From Candidatus Bathycorpusculum hydrogenotrophicum (lineage in GTDB: Archaea > Thermoproteota > Bathyarchaeia > Bathyarchaeales > Bathycorpusculaceae), in assembly GCA_009783705.1 (NCBI GenBank), contig WRCX01000001.1, positions 1 to 64,000 on the forward strand: a stretch of DNA of 64,000 nucleotides. Reading direction: 5' to 3'. Below are positions 18,129 to 27,051 of this stretch, in pieces. Under the pieces are notes generated by a model. It was not told the origin of the DNA. It worked only from the letters and a program-made list of their open reading frames with translations, and did no database searches. The first letter of the stretch is position 1. The number at the start of each line of letters is the position of its first letter. A program made the position numbers and the translations under genes.

Positions 18129-20561
18129 TTATGTCAGCCGTATTCCGATTAATTCACATAGGCTAGTAAACGCTATAACCCAAGTCTGTGAGGTTGGATC
18201 TGTTTTGGTTTTTAGGGTTTGATACTGGTTCTGTGTGATTTTGAAGAGGATATTTTGGGATTGCCAAAGATTAAGGGGTAGAGAAAGCTCGTGGATCATG
18301 CGGATTAGGGTGGTTAGGTTGTTTAGGGTTTCGAGGGTTTGGGGTGTTTGGGCTAGTTTGTTGAATTCTTGGGTGATTTTTTGGCTAGCTTGGAACCCTA
18401 AGAGTTGAGAGTCCAAGGTGAGGGTGAGGTATTTGGAGTCATTGATGAGTTTTTGTAGTTTCTCTAAATCTATGGTTTGGGAGCGGAGTAGTTGTTCTAT
18501 TTCCATGTTGATGACAACTTCGGCGGCTGATTGCAGGGGCTTGGGTGGGAGGATGCGGTTTTCTTTCATGAATCGAAGTATTGCTGAGTTATCATGATAG
18601 ATGATGTCGTTGAGTTCTTTGGCTTTGTTTAAGCCATCAGCCACGATGTAGTCAAGGATGTAGTGTTGATCGTCTTTGAAGAGATCAGTTAGGGAATAGT
18701 TGGGTCCAAAATATTTTGATATATCTAAAAGTATTTCGTTGATCTGTTCTTTCTCAAAGGTTTCAATCAGCTTAGCAGATAGGGTGAGGAATTGATTTTG
18801 GGGCATGTTGGGTTGGGCTCCGCAGATGACATTGTGATCACCTAGCCAGAGGGCAGCGCAGCTAAAGGTTTGTTCATCAAGGGTTATGGAGGAGAAAACT
18901 GTGGAGCGGTTGAGGTGGAGACGGAATTTTCCGTCGTCTTGTTTTTCAATGTTTTCCATTTTTATGCTAAAACAGTTATTGGGTATCTGGGAGGCGGCTG
19001 AGGGGGGTTCTATGTTGTCAGCAAAGAGTTCGCGCATGGTGTTTTGGGCGCTTATCTTGGCAAAGTCTACTATGGCGGGTTTTACAAATATGTTATAGAT
19101 TTTTGCGCCGTTAGAGAATTCGGGTATGTTGCTGGGTGCGCCTTCAAGTATTTGGAGGTACTGGGTCTCTAGATCGAGGTTGAAGAGGTCTTTGGTTAGT
19201 TGCATCACCCGTGCGGCATACATCATGACCTGCACTGTTTCAATACCGCTGATTTCGTCAAAAAACCACCCGCAACTTGTGTACATAAGCATGGTGTGGC
19301 GTTGTAGTTCTAAGAGTTGGATAGCTCGACGTTTTTCATTTTCGTTTAGCGGCTGCTTTGAGTGATTTGAGAGAAACAGTTCAATGTTTTCTCTTGAGCG
19401 GTTTAGGACTACTTTGATGTAGTCGTTTCGGCTGACCCAGGGATCAGTTAGATACTGGGCAACTGCTTGTTCAAATTGGGGTATTAGAGTGTCTCTTAGC
19501 CAGTCCATGGCTTCTCGGAGGGGTTTGCGCCAGGTCTGATGCCAGCCGGCTCTACCCATGTTGTCACCACAATCAGCTCGCCATCGCTCAATGCCATGAC
19601 TGCAACTCCAGGAGGTGTTTTGGGCTATCTGTACTTCATGTCGCGGGGGATGCTTTTCGAGGAACTCTCCATAGTTTGTGAGTTTAACTGTTTCGTTAGA
19701 TACGATGGAGTAGATGCAGTATGCTAAAGTCATATCCCCGTGAGGGTGATGGTGTCCATAGAGTTCGCCGTCACTGGCGATATTTTCTATTTGTCCCTCG
19801 CCATCTTGGGGGTTTAGGGCGTCGATGAGACGTTTGGCGAAGGCTTCACCGTTTTCAAGCAAATGCCCAAAGGAGATATCAACAGCTGTACGCCGGTCAA
19901 AGAAAAACAATACGATTGTTTTTCCGGAGGGTAAATAACACAAGTAGGGGTAGCGGGGATCAATTTTGCCATCCGAAACATCAAACCAGTTGTCCTCGCC
20001 GATTTTGCGTATCTTTAGGGCTTGATGAGATGAGAGAATAGTGAATTTAATGTTGTTCTCTGCTAAAACCTCTAGGGTTTCTATATCTACCGCCGTCTCA
20101 GATAACCACATACCCTCAGGAAATCTCTCAAAGCGTAACTCAAAATCGTAAATAGCCCACTTTACCTGTGTTTCCTTGTCACGGCGATTAGCCAAGGGCA
20201 TAATCATGTGATTGTAGATCTGTGCTATAGCGGAGCCATGTCCTCCAAAATTAGTCAGGCTTTCTTTGTCAGCATCAAGGATGGCTTGATAAACTGGGGG
20301 TTTGTGTTTAGCTAGCCAATAGAGCAGAGTGGGGCCAAAGTTGAAGCTGATACGGCTGTAATTATTTATTAAGCCCATAATGCGCCACTCCGAGTCCATA
20401 ACTCGACTAACAGCATTGGGAGCATAACACTCAGCGGTTATACGTTCGTTCCAATCATGGTAGGGTTGGGCAGAGTCTTGAAATTCAACTTCTTCAAGCC
20501 AAGGGTTTTCACGGGGAGGCTGGTAGAAGTGCCCATGGATACAGATATAGCGCTCAGTCAA
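18129..20561 (-). CDS. GH57-type glycoside hydrolase with C-terminal DUF3536
   Basis: 810 aa. The N-terminal half is a GH57-like barrel: YICIHGHFYQPPRENPWL at the very start, WLSETAVDIETLEVLAENNI (a conserved glutamate in the catalytic region), ELYGHHHPHGDMTLAY and SCSHGIERWRADCG. The C-terminal half from about 480 is DUF3536-like. Family members lie in glycogen operons and are presumed to act on alpha-glucans, but the reaction is not established. Its ATG overlaps the treZ stop (ATGA, 20558-20561), so translation is coupled. Confidence 0.88.
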   Translation of the reverse strand: MTERYICIHGHFYQPPRENPWLEEVEFQDSAQPYHDWNERITAECYAPNAVSRVMDSEWRIMGLINNYSRISFNFGPTLLYWLAKHKPPVYQAILDADKESLTNFGGHGSAIAQIYNHMIMPLANRRDKETQVKWAIYDFELRFERFPEGMWLSETAVDIETLEVLAENNIKFTILSSHQALKIRKIGEDNWFDVSDGKIDPRYPYLCYLPSGKTIVLFFFDRRTAVDISFGHLLENGEAFAKRLIDALNPQDGEGQIENIASDGELYGHHHPHGDMTLAYCIYSIVSNETVKLTNYGEFLEKHPPRHEVQIAQNTSWSCSHGIERWRADCGDNMGRAGWHQTWRKPLREAMDWLRDTLIPQFEQAVAQYLTDPWVSRNDYIKVVLNRSRENIELFLSNHSKQPLNENEKRRAIQLLELQRHTMLMYTSCGWFFDEISGIETVQVMMYAARVMQLTKDLFNLDLETQYLQILEGAPSNIPEFSNGAKIYNIFVKPAIVDFAKISAQNTMRELFADNIEPPSAASQIPNNCFSIKMENIEKQDDGKFRLHLNRSTVFSSITLDEQTFSCAALWLGDHNVICGAQPNMPQNQFLTLSAKLIETFEKEQINEILLDISKYFGPNYSLTDLFKDDQHYILDYIVADGLNKAKELNDIIYHDNSAILRFMKENRILPPKPLQSAAEVVINMEIEQLLRSQTIDLEKLQKLINDSKYLTLTLDSQLLGFQASQKITQEFNKLAQTPQTLETLNNLTTLIRMIHELSLPLNLWQSQNILFKITQNQYQTLKTKTDPTSQTWVIAFTSLCELIGIRLT

Positions 20562-22435
20562 CTTGGATCATCCTGGGATTGCTTGAGAAATACGGCCAAA
20601 TTGAAGGCCCCAATAGTATGCGTGTCACCGCTATTAGCCAACGTTGGAAGCAGTGAGCCTAAACCGGCATAAGCAAAATCTGCTGAATCGAGCACTTTCA
20701 CATATGGACCGCCTTCAAAGGGGAAAGTATAGCGTGTTGGAGTGTTTGCACAGTTTGCAATGATACCGGCTTCTACTGCATTATCGCTTTGTTTATGCAC
20801 AAATAAAACAGGTTTCTTTATGTAGAGGTGTTTTATTTGCCGCTGGGTCTGGGGCTGAAAAAGCGGGTGTTTTCTTCGCAACTCAATTAAGGCATGGTAA
20901 TATGAGAGGATTTTTTGTCCCTGCTCGGTGTTACGGGTTTGCCAGCTAAGTGTGGATTGTTCAAAGGTTTGGGGGCTCTGGGGGTCAGGCACCTCCCCTT
21001 GCCAATGAAAAGATGCGAACTCTTTTTTTCGGCCTGTTCTGACCGCCTCAGAGAGGGTTTTGTTTTGGTAGTCGACAAAAAACTGAAAAGGAGCTGTCTC
21101 GCCATACTCTTCACCCATAAACAATAAGGGAACATAGGGTGAGAGTAACACAATACCAGCTGATAGTTTTGCGGCTTCAAATCCAGCTAAGGTAGCTAAG
21201 CGCTCCCCTAAGAGGCGATTACCCACTTGGTCATGGTTTTGGCTAAAGACGATGAATTGATCAGCCGCTAACCAGCGGTAGGATTCCTCGGGACGTTTGC
21301 GTTTGTAGTTGGGTTCATCTCCGACAAAGACAAAGCCCTCAGTTAGAGTCTCAGCTAGATCTTCAATACGGCCATAGTCGCCGTAGTAGCCTTCGTGTTC
21401 GCCTGTGAGCAGTGCAAAAACTGCATGCTGGAAATCATCGAGCCACTGTGCATCAAAGCCAAAGCCGCCCTTGTCTATGGGGGTGAGAACTTGAGGTATG
21501 TTGTAGCCACTTTCGGCTATGAGATATGTTTTTCTGCCCGTCGTTTTGGCGTATGCGTGGGTTTTTTCGTTGAGTTCAACTAGAAAGTGGCGGGGACTTT
21601 TATCGTGCATAGAGAGAACGGCATCGAGGCGTATGCCATCGAGGTGGTAGTGGTTTAGCCAGTGAAAGAGGTTTTCAAGAAAGTAGTTACGCACTCCCTC
21701 GCTTTGGGGGCCGTCAAGATTTATGCTTGCTCCCCAGCGACCGAGTTGTGTGCTGGGAAAGTAGGGTCCGTAGTTGTTTAGGCAACTGCCTTCAGGTCCT
21801 AGATGATTGTATACACAATCCACAAACAGTGCGACGCCTTGGTTGTGGCACTCATTAACTAGTGCTTTTAGGCCGTTGGGTTCCCCATAGCTGTTGTGCA
21901 CAGCAAAGGGAAAGACACTGTCATAGCCCCAGGTACGTTTGCCGCTAAACTGCATGATGGGCATAAGCTCCACCGCATTTATGCCCAATTCACGTAGTGT
22001 CTTGATGCGGTTTTGAACGGCTTGAAGAGTGCCCTCTTGAGTGAAGGTGCCCACGTGTAATTCATAAAATATCAAATCTTTGAGGTCTAAGCCACACCAT
22101 TGCTGGTCGCTCCAGCGAAAAACATCATGATCAATAACCTGTGAGGCACCAAAAACGCCCTCGGGCTGATAGTGGGAGGCTGGATCAGGGGTTTGGGTTT
22201 TGTTGTCTAGTTCGTAGAGATAGCGGGTGTCTGCTTCAAGACCCTCTATGGTAGTGGTCCAATAGCCGCCCGCTGATTTGTCCATGGAAAAATATTGGTT
22301 TTCTTTGGGCAACACAAGCGTAAGGCGTTTTTGGTTTGGAGCCCAGACTATAAAACGACAGGTCCCATCTTGAAAATCCGCTCCAACATACAACGCTTTA
22401 ACCCCAAAACTAAAACGAACAGAGACAAACGGCAC
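20558..22435 (-). CDS. treZ: Malto-oligosyltrehalose trehalohydrolase
   Basis: 625 aa GH13 enzyme that cuts trehalose from maltooligosyl trehalose. It has the N-terminal beta-domain (GTCRFIVWAPNQKRLTLVL), then IFYELHVGTFTQEGTL, VDCVYNHLGPEGS, nucleophile region GIRLDAVLSMHD, acid/base YLIAESGYN and SQNHDQVGNRLLGE. First gene of the operon. The GTG at 22435 has no convincing ribosome site; a start a little downstream (for example the TTG that encodes the L of ALYVGADF) is equally possible. Confidence 0.94.
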   Translation of the reverse strand: MPFVSVRFSFGVKALYVGADFQDGTCRFIVWAPNQKRLTLVLPKENQYFSMDKSAGGYWTTTIEGLEADTRYLYELDNKTQTPDPASHYQPEGVFGASQVIDHDVFRWSDQQWCGLDLKDLIFYELHVGTFTQEGTLQAVQNRIKTLRELGINAVELMPIMQFSGKRTWGYDSVFPFAVHNSYGEPNGLKALVNECHNQGVALFVDCVYNHLGPEGSCLNNYGPYFPSTQLGRWGASINLDGPQSEGVRNYFLENLFHWLNHYHLDGIRLDAVLSMHDKSPRHFLVELNEKTHAYAKTTGRKTYLIAESGYNIPQVLTPIDKGGFGFDAQWLDDFQHAVFALLTGEHEGYYGDYGRIEDLAETLTEGFVFVGDEPNYKRKRPEESYRWLAADQFIVFSQNHDQVGNRLLGERLATLAGFEAAKLSAGIVLLSPYVPLLFMGEEYGETAPFQFFVDYQNKTLSEAVRTGRKKEFASFHWQGEVPDPQSPQTFEQSTLSWQTRNTEQGQKILSYYHALIELRRKHPLFQPQTQRQIKHLYIKKPVLFVHKQSDNAVEAGIIANCANTPTRYTFPFEGGPYVKVLDSADFAYAGLGSLLPTLANSGDTHTIGAFNLAVFLKQSQDDPS

Positions 22436-22596
22436 TTTGTAAAACTATTAGGTTTAGCCGTTAAAACTCTATCAGCATTATAGGGGAGACAACTAAATAA
22501 TAATATTGGCTAGATTTTTGATGACTTTAAAAATAAGTGAGTAAAGGGAGATGAATTCTCCGAAAGGAATCTTCCTTTGGAGGGTTGGTTAGCGGA

Positions 22597-24045
22597 TTAG
22601 AGGCTGTCGCCAAAATCAGCTTTAAATTTAGCCACCAGTTTTTCCTGCCAGTCAGATACGGGAGCTAATTTACCCATAAAGAACCGTAAAACTTTGGGTT
22701 CTTCCACAAATTTCAATCCACCGATGAGTTTGCGGTTGTCGTAGAGCCAAACGATACGGTCGATTGCATATTTAATTTGTGAGAGGGTAAAGACTCTTCG
22801 AGGAACGGCCAAGCGTAAAAGTTCCATGTTGGAATAATGCTCAGAGCCATCAGCCTCACGATCTTCAGAGAGGGTACCACGTTCCATACCTCGGATGCCG
22901 CCGGCAATAAATAGAGCCGCACCCAACGCGCCTGCGGGATATTCGGATTGAGGAATATGGGAAACAAACTCCATGGCATTTAGGTGACAACCTAAACCGC
23001 CTGCGGGTGTAACGACAGGTACACCGCGTTGTTTTAGCTCATTTACCATATATTCAATAAACAATGGCCCTTGACTGATCATATCGTAATCCATTGTTTC
23101 ATCTAAACCAACAGTGATTGCTTCCATCTCGCGAACACTCATACCGCCATAGGTTAAGAAGCCTTCAAAGAGTGGGACTAGTTCGCGCATTTTCATATAC
23201 AATTCATGATTGCTTGTGCAAATGCCGCCGCCGCGAGCATGACCTAATTTTCGAGCGGAGAAATAAATAATATCAGCCTGATCAGCGATTTCGCGAGCAA
23301 TTTTTCTGATATCCACATTCTGATAAGCTGGTTCGCGCACTTTGATGAAATACAAGTTGTCTGCTAGGAGGCTTGCGTCAAGTACCAAGAGGAGGTTGTG
23401 TTGTTTGCAGATGTTATAAATTTCTTTTAGGTTTGCAAGAGAGAAAGGCTGGCCGCCGATTAGATTTGTACCGGCTTCTAGGCGCACAAACGAGATTCGC
23501 TCTACGCCATATTCAGCTATGGCTTTTTTTAGAAGCTCAGGAGACATATTGCCTTTGAAGGGGTTGTTGCTCTCAACGATCAATGCTTCAGGGTAGTGAA
23601 TTTCTAAAACGGTACCGCCCTGGAGGCATATGTGTGCTTTTGTAGTTGTGAAGTGATAATTTGTGGGCACGATGTCGCCTTTTTTTACAAACACTCGGGA
23701 GATGATGTGTTCGCATGCACGGCCCTGATGAGCAGGCAAGACATATTTTGTTCCAAAAATTTCTTCGAGTTTGTTTTCCAGTTTAGAGAAAGTTGCACTT
23801 CCGGCATAGCTGTCATCAGCAACCATCATGGCGCTAAGTTGAAGGTCGCTCATAGCGTTTACGCCACTGTCGGTTAGCATGTCTAGAAATGTGTCTTTAT
23901 TTCGGAGCAGAAAAGTATTGTTACCAGCTTCCTTAATGGCTTTTAATCGATCATCAATGGGCAGTAAATTTAATTTTTGTACAACCCGCACTTTGTGCAT
24001 TTCAAGGGGTACAGCGTTACCGGTATAGAATTTTAATTCGCGCAT
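22597..24045 (-). CDS. PLP-dependent beta-eliminating lyase, tyrosine phenol-lyase/tryptophanase family
   Basis: 482 aa, family length. These enzymes split tyrosine (to phenol) or tryptophan (to indole) plus pyruvate and ammonia. Landmarks: NTFLLRNKDTFLDMLTDSG, DDSYAGS (Y80), LPAHQGRACEHI, NYHFTTTKAH, and K266 in SARKLGHARGGG as the PLP lysine. R389 in GIRGMERGTLS and F456 in EPKVLRFF match the tyrosine phenol-lyase residues (Arg381 and Phe448/449 of the Citrobacter enzyme) rather than tryptophanase. But the arginine near PLP (TPL Arg217) is L226 here and the lysine motif differs from SGKKD. The substrate is therefore open. Start supported by GAGGAG; TATA-like DNA lies 36-50 bp upstream. Confidence 0.88.
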   Translation of the reverse strand: MRELKFYTGNAVPLEMHKVRVVQKLNLLPIDDRLKAIKEAGNNTFLLRNKDTFLDMLTDSGVNAMSDLQLSAMMVADDSYAGSATFSKLENKLEEIFGTKYVLPAHQGRACEHIISRVFVKKGDIVPTNYHFTTTKAHICLQGGTVLEIHYPEALIVESNNPFKGNMSPELLKKAIAEYGVERISFVRLEAGTNLIGGQPFSLANLKEIYNICKQHNLLLVLDASLLADNLYFIKVREPAYQNVDIRKIAREIADQADIIYFSARKLGHARGGGICTSNHELYMKMRELVPLFEGFLTYGGMSVREMEAITVGLDETMDYDMISQGPLFIEYMVNELKQRGVPVVTPAGGLGCHLNAMEFVSHIPQSEYPAGALGAALFIAGGIRGMERGTLSEDREADGSEHYSNMELLRLAVPRRVFTLSQIKYAIDRIVWLYDNRKLIGGLKFVEEPKVLRFFMGKLAPVSDWQEKLVAKFKADFGDSL

Positions 24046-24080
24046 ACTGGTCTCCTCATCTCTTCTGCTATCCTTTAATC

Positions 24081-24112
24081 AATATAATTTATATGCTTTA
24101 ATATAAAAACAG
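24081..24112 (-). promoter_or_regulatory. Promoter of the lyase gene and remaining gap to 24345
   Basis: On the minus strand the sequence reads TTTATATTAAAGCATATAAA then TTATATT, a strong archaeal TATA region about 36-65 bp ahead of the lyase ATG (24045). The rest of the ~300-bp gap up to 24345 holds no gene; a small hairpin ACGGT-TG-ACCGT lies near 24252. Confidence 0.5.
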
Positions 24113-24345
24113 GTAACATAAAGACAAACAACAAATTCTTTTCTTGATTGGGTATCCGCCGCTTGGAATATAACACATGTTAGGTAGTAAAAGAAAAAAC
24201 AATACAGACACACTCGGTTTTATTCGGAACCTCCATGCGGTATAAACTCACGGTTGACCGTAGTGGAAGTAGATTGAGAACCCTTTTGGGAATCAACCAG
24301 TTAAGATATTATCTGTACTCTTCAGCGGCTATTGGAGACACTGAA

Positions 24346-24645
24346 CTACATGCCCATCATGCCGTGTTCATGTTCACCTTCTTCGTTGATGTGGTGCATG
24401 ACATGGAGGCCTAAGCCTGTTGCGGCGCCTGCGGCTAATCCTATGAGCAGGTTGTTTAGCCACTCGAAGTGCCACAATAAGGCAATCACAACAAGGATGT
24501 CAAATCCAATGGCGACAACGAGGTAACCAGCACACCACATTTTAACGCTCATACCGCGGGGCTTGTTGATGCCTATACCGCCCAACACACCCAGCATAAT
24601 TAAGAAACCGACTAATGCGTAGATTAGATTAAAGTTGAAGTCCAT
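24346..24645 (-). CDS. Small membrane protein with His/Met-rich tail
   Basis: 99 aa, not assigned to a family. Three hydrophobic segments: about residues 5-25 (NLIYALVGFLIMLGVLGGIG), 37-60 (CAGYLVVAIGFDILVVIALL) and 66-82. The C-terminus, HVMHHINEEGEHEHGMMGM, has five histidines and three methionines and could bind a metal. ATG 24645 is chosen because AAGGGTG sits six bases upstream; a GTG nine bases earlier is in frame but too close to that site. Stands alone between divergent units. Confidence 0.7.
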   Translation of the reverse strand: MDFNFNLIYALVGFLIMLGVLGGIGINKPRGMSVKMWCAGYLVVAIGFDILVVIALLWHFEWLNNLLIGLAAGAATGLGLHVMHHINEEGEHEHGMMGM

Positions 24646-24766
24646 TTGGTGCACCCTTGCCTTTGGCTATGTTTCTTCGGGCTTAATTAGGCTATTGGGT
24701 CAACTAAAATTGATATCGTTGTTTAGCAAGGTTGCTAAGCTTTTTTAGGGTCACCATCAATCTCTA

Positions 24767-26857
24767 ATGCGTTTGGGTGAACAGATGGCAAACTTTGATG
24801 TTAGGCAATGCCATAAATGGGCACAATTACTAAATGATCGAAAGGCAAAACTTGACCAAGCATTGTGTGCCATTGATAAGCAAGATTTTGATGTAGCAAA
24901 AAAATTAGTTTCACAGATTTTTGCTGGTTTTATGGGTGGCAGACAAGCTGATCCAGGCATGGCGGGTTCGTTGCTCTATCACATGGCAATGATTACCAAA
25001 ATGGAAACAGAAACACAAGTACTCCTTGACGAGTTAGACATCAGTCAACCAGATGTTTCTGTTGTATTATCCAAGATTTATGGAGAATTCTATACCGATG
25101 CTCAAGAACTCGTCAAAGAATACATGGAACTTAACTTTGATTTCAAAAAAATCGTCTCCATCAAACACCCCGACAGTGAAGAAAAAATCAGTTTATTTAA
25201 CAAGCTAAAAGAACAACAAAAAAAGACAGAAACACTACTAGCAAGCAAAGACGCCCAAGCCGCACCGGCGTTAGAGAAATTGTTTAGAGATTGGGCCGAG
25301 CAGGTTATCTTGATGCGGCTTCTCCAAGAATACGAAACCATCCGAGGATTACTGGTTCTATCCGAACTTGTAAAGTCAGAAGGACTAGAGACTGTGGAGA
25401 AAGTGATGGAGCATGTGCGCGATACGTTTGGACAGGAAACGGTAAACATCGCCTTGGATGTAACCCTAAAAGTAGGCATGCGCAGAGAAAAACTCCAATC
25501 AGTCATGCTAAGTGATCACTTCATCAACATGAACATGGGTATGGAAAATCTGGATGGCAAGATGGAGTTTCTCAACTGTCCCATCTATGGCAGTCATCGC
25601 TTCGCAGAAGAAAAATATGGGGTCGACCCAAAAACTACGGCATTGTTCTGCAAACATTTCTGCTTTGCTCATGCCAAGGCCATGCTCGATACTGTTTTGC
25701 CGTTTCCCTTTACGCTATGGCAACCCAAACGTCTCGCCAGCGATGGTATATGTGAATATTACCTCAAACTCGCTTACTCCCCCCAAGCCCAAAAACCAGA
25801 GCGTTTTGTACCGCTGGTTATGTCTTGGAATGTTACCCGCGAATGTAATCTCAAATGCAGTCACTGCTACCTAGACGCGGATGGAAAGAAACTAGATAAT
25901 GAATTATCCACCCAAGAGGGCAAGCAACTGATGGATCAAATCCATGAAGTTAGTCGGCCTCTGCTTATTCTTAGCGGCGGGGAACCCATGTTGCGTCCCG
26001 ATATTTTTGAACTCATCGAGTATGGCTCCAAAAAAGGAATCAAAATGGGATTGGGAAGCAGTGGATATCTCATCGATGATGCTGTTGCAAAGAAGCTTAA
26101 AACGTCAGGTATTGCAACCGTTTCTATTAGTCTTGACTCACATATCCCTGCACAACATGATGATTTTCGCGGCGTAAATAACGCTTGGGAACGGGCGGTC
26201 AATGCCTGCAAGGCTCTGCGCAAAAACAATGTACTTGTTCAAGTCAACACCACCCTTACCCATGAAAACTATGATCAAATAGATGACATCATGAGTCTAG
26301 CCGAATCCATCGGGGTTGAAAATTTCCATCTATTCTTCTTGGTACCCACTGGGCGCGGCGTAAAACTTACCGATATTTCACCCCAAAAATACGAAGAGAT
26401 GATAACCACCACGTTTGCCAAAGTCCATCGCCACCGCCTAAACGTACGTCCCTCCTGCGCACCACAGTTTATGCGTATTGCCCAAGGCATGAACTTGGAT
26501 ATGAGACAGTGGATTCGAGGATGCATTGCAGGCATGTATTATTGCCGCATCTACCCCAACGGTGATGTAACCCCCTGCCCCTATATGCCAATCAAACTAG
26601 GCAATGTGCGAGAACAGAGCTTCAAAGATATCTGGTTTAACTCTGAAGTCTTTAAAAACCTCCGCAACCCCAACTGCCTCAAAGGCAAATGCGGCGCCTG
26701 CGAATACAAAATACAATGCGGCGGCTGCCGAGCCCGTGCCTATGGCTTATCCAGCGACTTTATTGATTACTGCGGCGATCTCCATGTACCATCTGAACAG
26801 AAAAAAGATTACCTAACCGAAGACCCTTGGTGCGTATATCAACCAAAAAACTACTAA
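24767..26857 (+). CDS. Radical SAM/SPASM protein, AhbD/NirJ-like core with large N-terminal domain
   Basis: 696 aa. The C-terminal ~350 residues are a radical SAM barrel: CNLKCSHC (CX3CX2C, the SAM [4Fe-4S] site), ILSGGEPMLRPD, SISLDSHIP, then a SPASM-type segment with CRIYPNGDVTPCPYMP, LGNVREQSFKDIW and GKCGACEYKIQCGGCRARAYG. That end resembles the heme-pathway enzymes AhbD/NirJ and related peptide-modifying enzymes. The first ~340 residues are a helical domain ending with a cysteine-bearing module (LNCPIYGSHRFAEEKYGV, LFCKHFCFAHAKAM) like that of L-2-amino-thiazoline hydrolase-related proteins. The fusion is unusual and the substrate unknown. Start TTG/ATG alternatives exist near 24767-24785 (MANFDV). 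Confidence 0.85.
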   Translation: MRLGEQMANFDVRQCHKWAQLLNDRKAKLDQALCAIDKQDFDVAKKLVSQIFAGFMGGRQADPGMAGSLLYHMAMITKMETETQVLLDELDISQPDVSVVLSKIYGEFYTDAQELVKEYMELNFDFKKIVSIKHPDSEEKISLFNKLKEQQKKTETLLASKDAQAAPALEKLFRDWAEQVILMRLLQEYETIRGLLVLSELVKSEGLETVEKVMEHVRDTFGQETVNIALDVTLKVGMRREKLQSVMLSDHFINMNMGMENLDGKMEFLNCPIYGSHRFAEEKYGVDPKTTALFCKHFCFAHAKAMLDTVLPFPFTLWQPKRLASDGICEYYLKLAYSPQAQKPERFVPLVMSWNVTRECNLKCSHCYLDADGKKLDNELSTQEGKQLMDQIHEVSRPLLILSGGEPMLRPDIFELIEYGSKKGIKMGLGSSGYLIDDAVAKKLKTSGIATVSISLDSHIPAQHDDFRGVNNAWERAVNACKALRKNNVLVQVNTTLTHENYDQIDDIMSLAESIGVENFHLFFLVPTGRGVKLTDISPQKYEEMITTTFAKVHRHRLNVRPSCAPQFMRIAQGMNLDMRQWIRGCIAGMYYCRIYPNGDVTPCPYMPIKLGNVREQSFKDIWFNSEVFKNLRNPNCLKGKCGACEYKIQCGGCRARAYGLSSDFIDYCGDLHVPSEQKKDYLTEDPWCVYQPKNY

Positions 26858-27051
26858 CCAACCTCCAAACCTGACGGACAGATATAGTTGGCAACCGTTA
26901 AGGCGGTGCTGTATGAATGCGGATACCAAAATGCGCAGAGAAAATAATAGTCGTATCACACAGCAACCGTTGAGGATAATTAGGATTTTGGCCTAGACAA
27001 CATTTAACTTAAGAACCTTCAACATACTAACACTATAGGAGGCCAGGGTAG

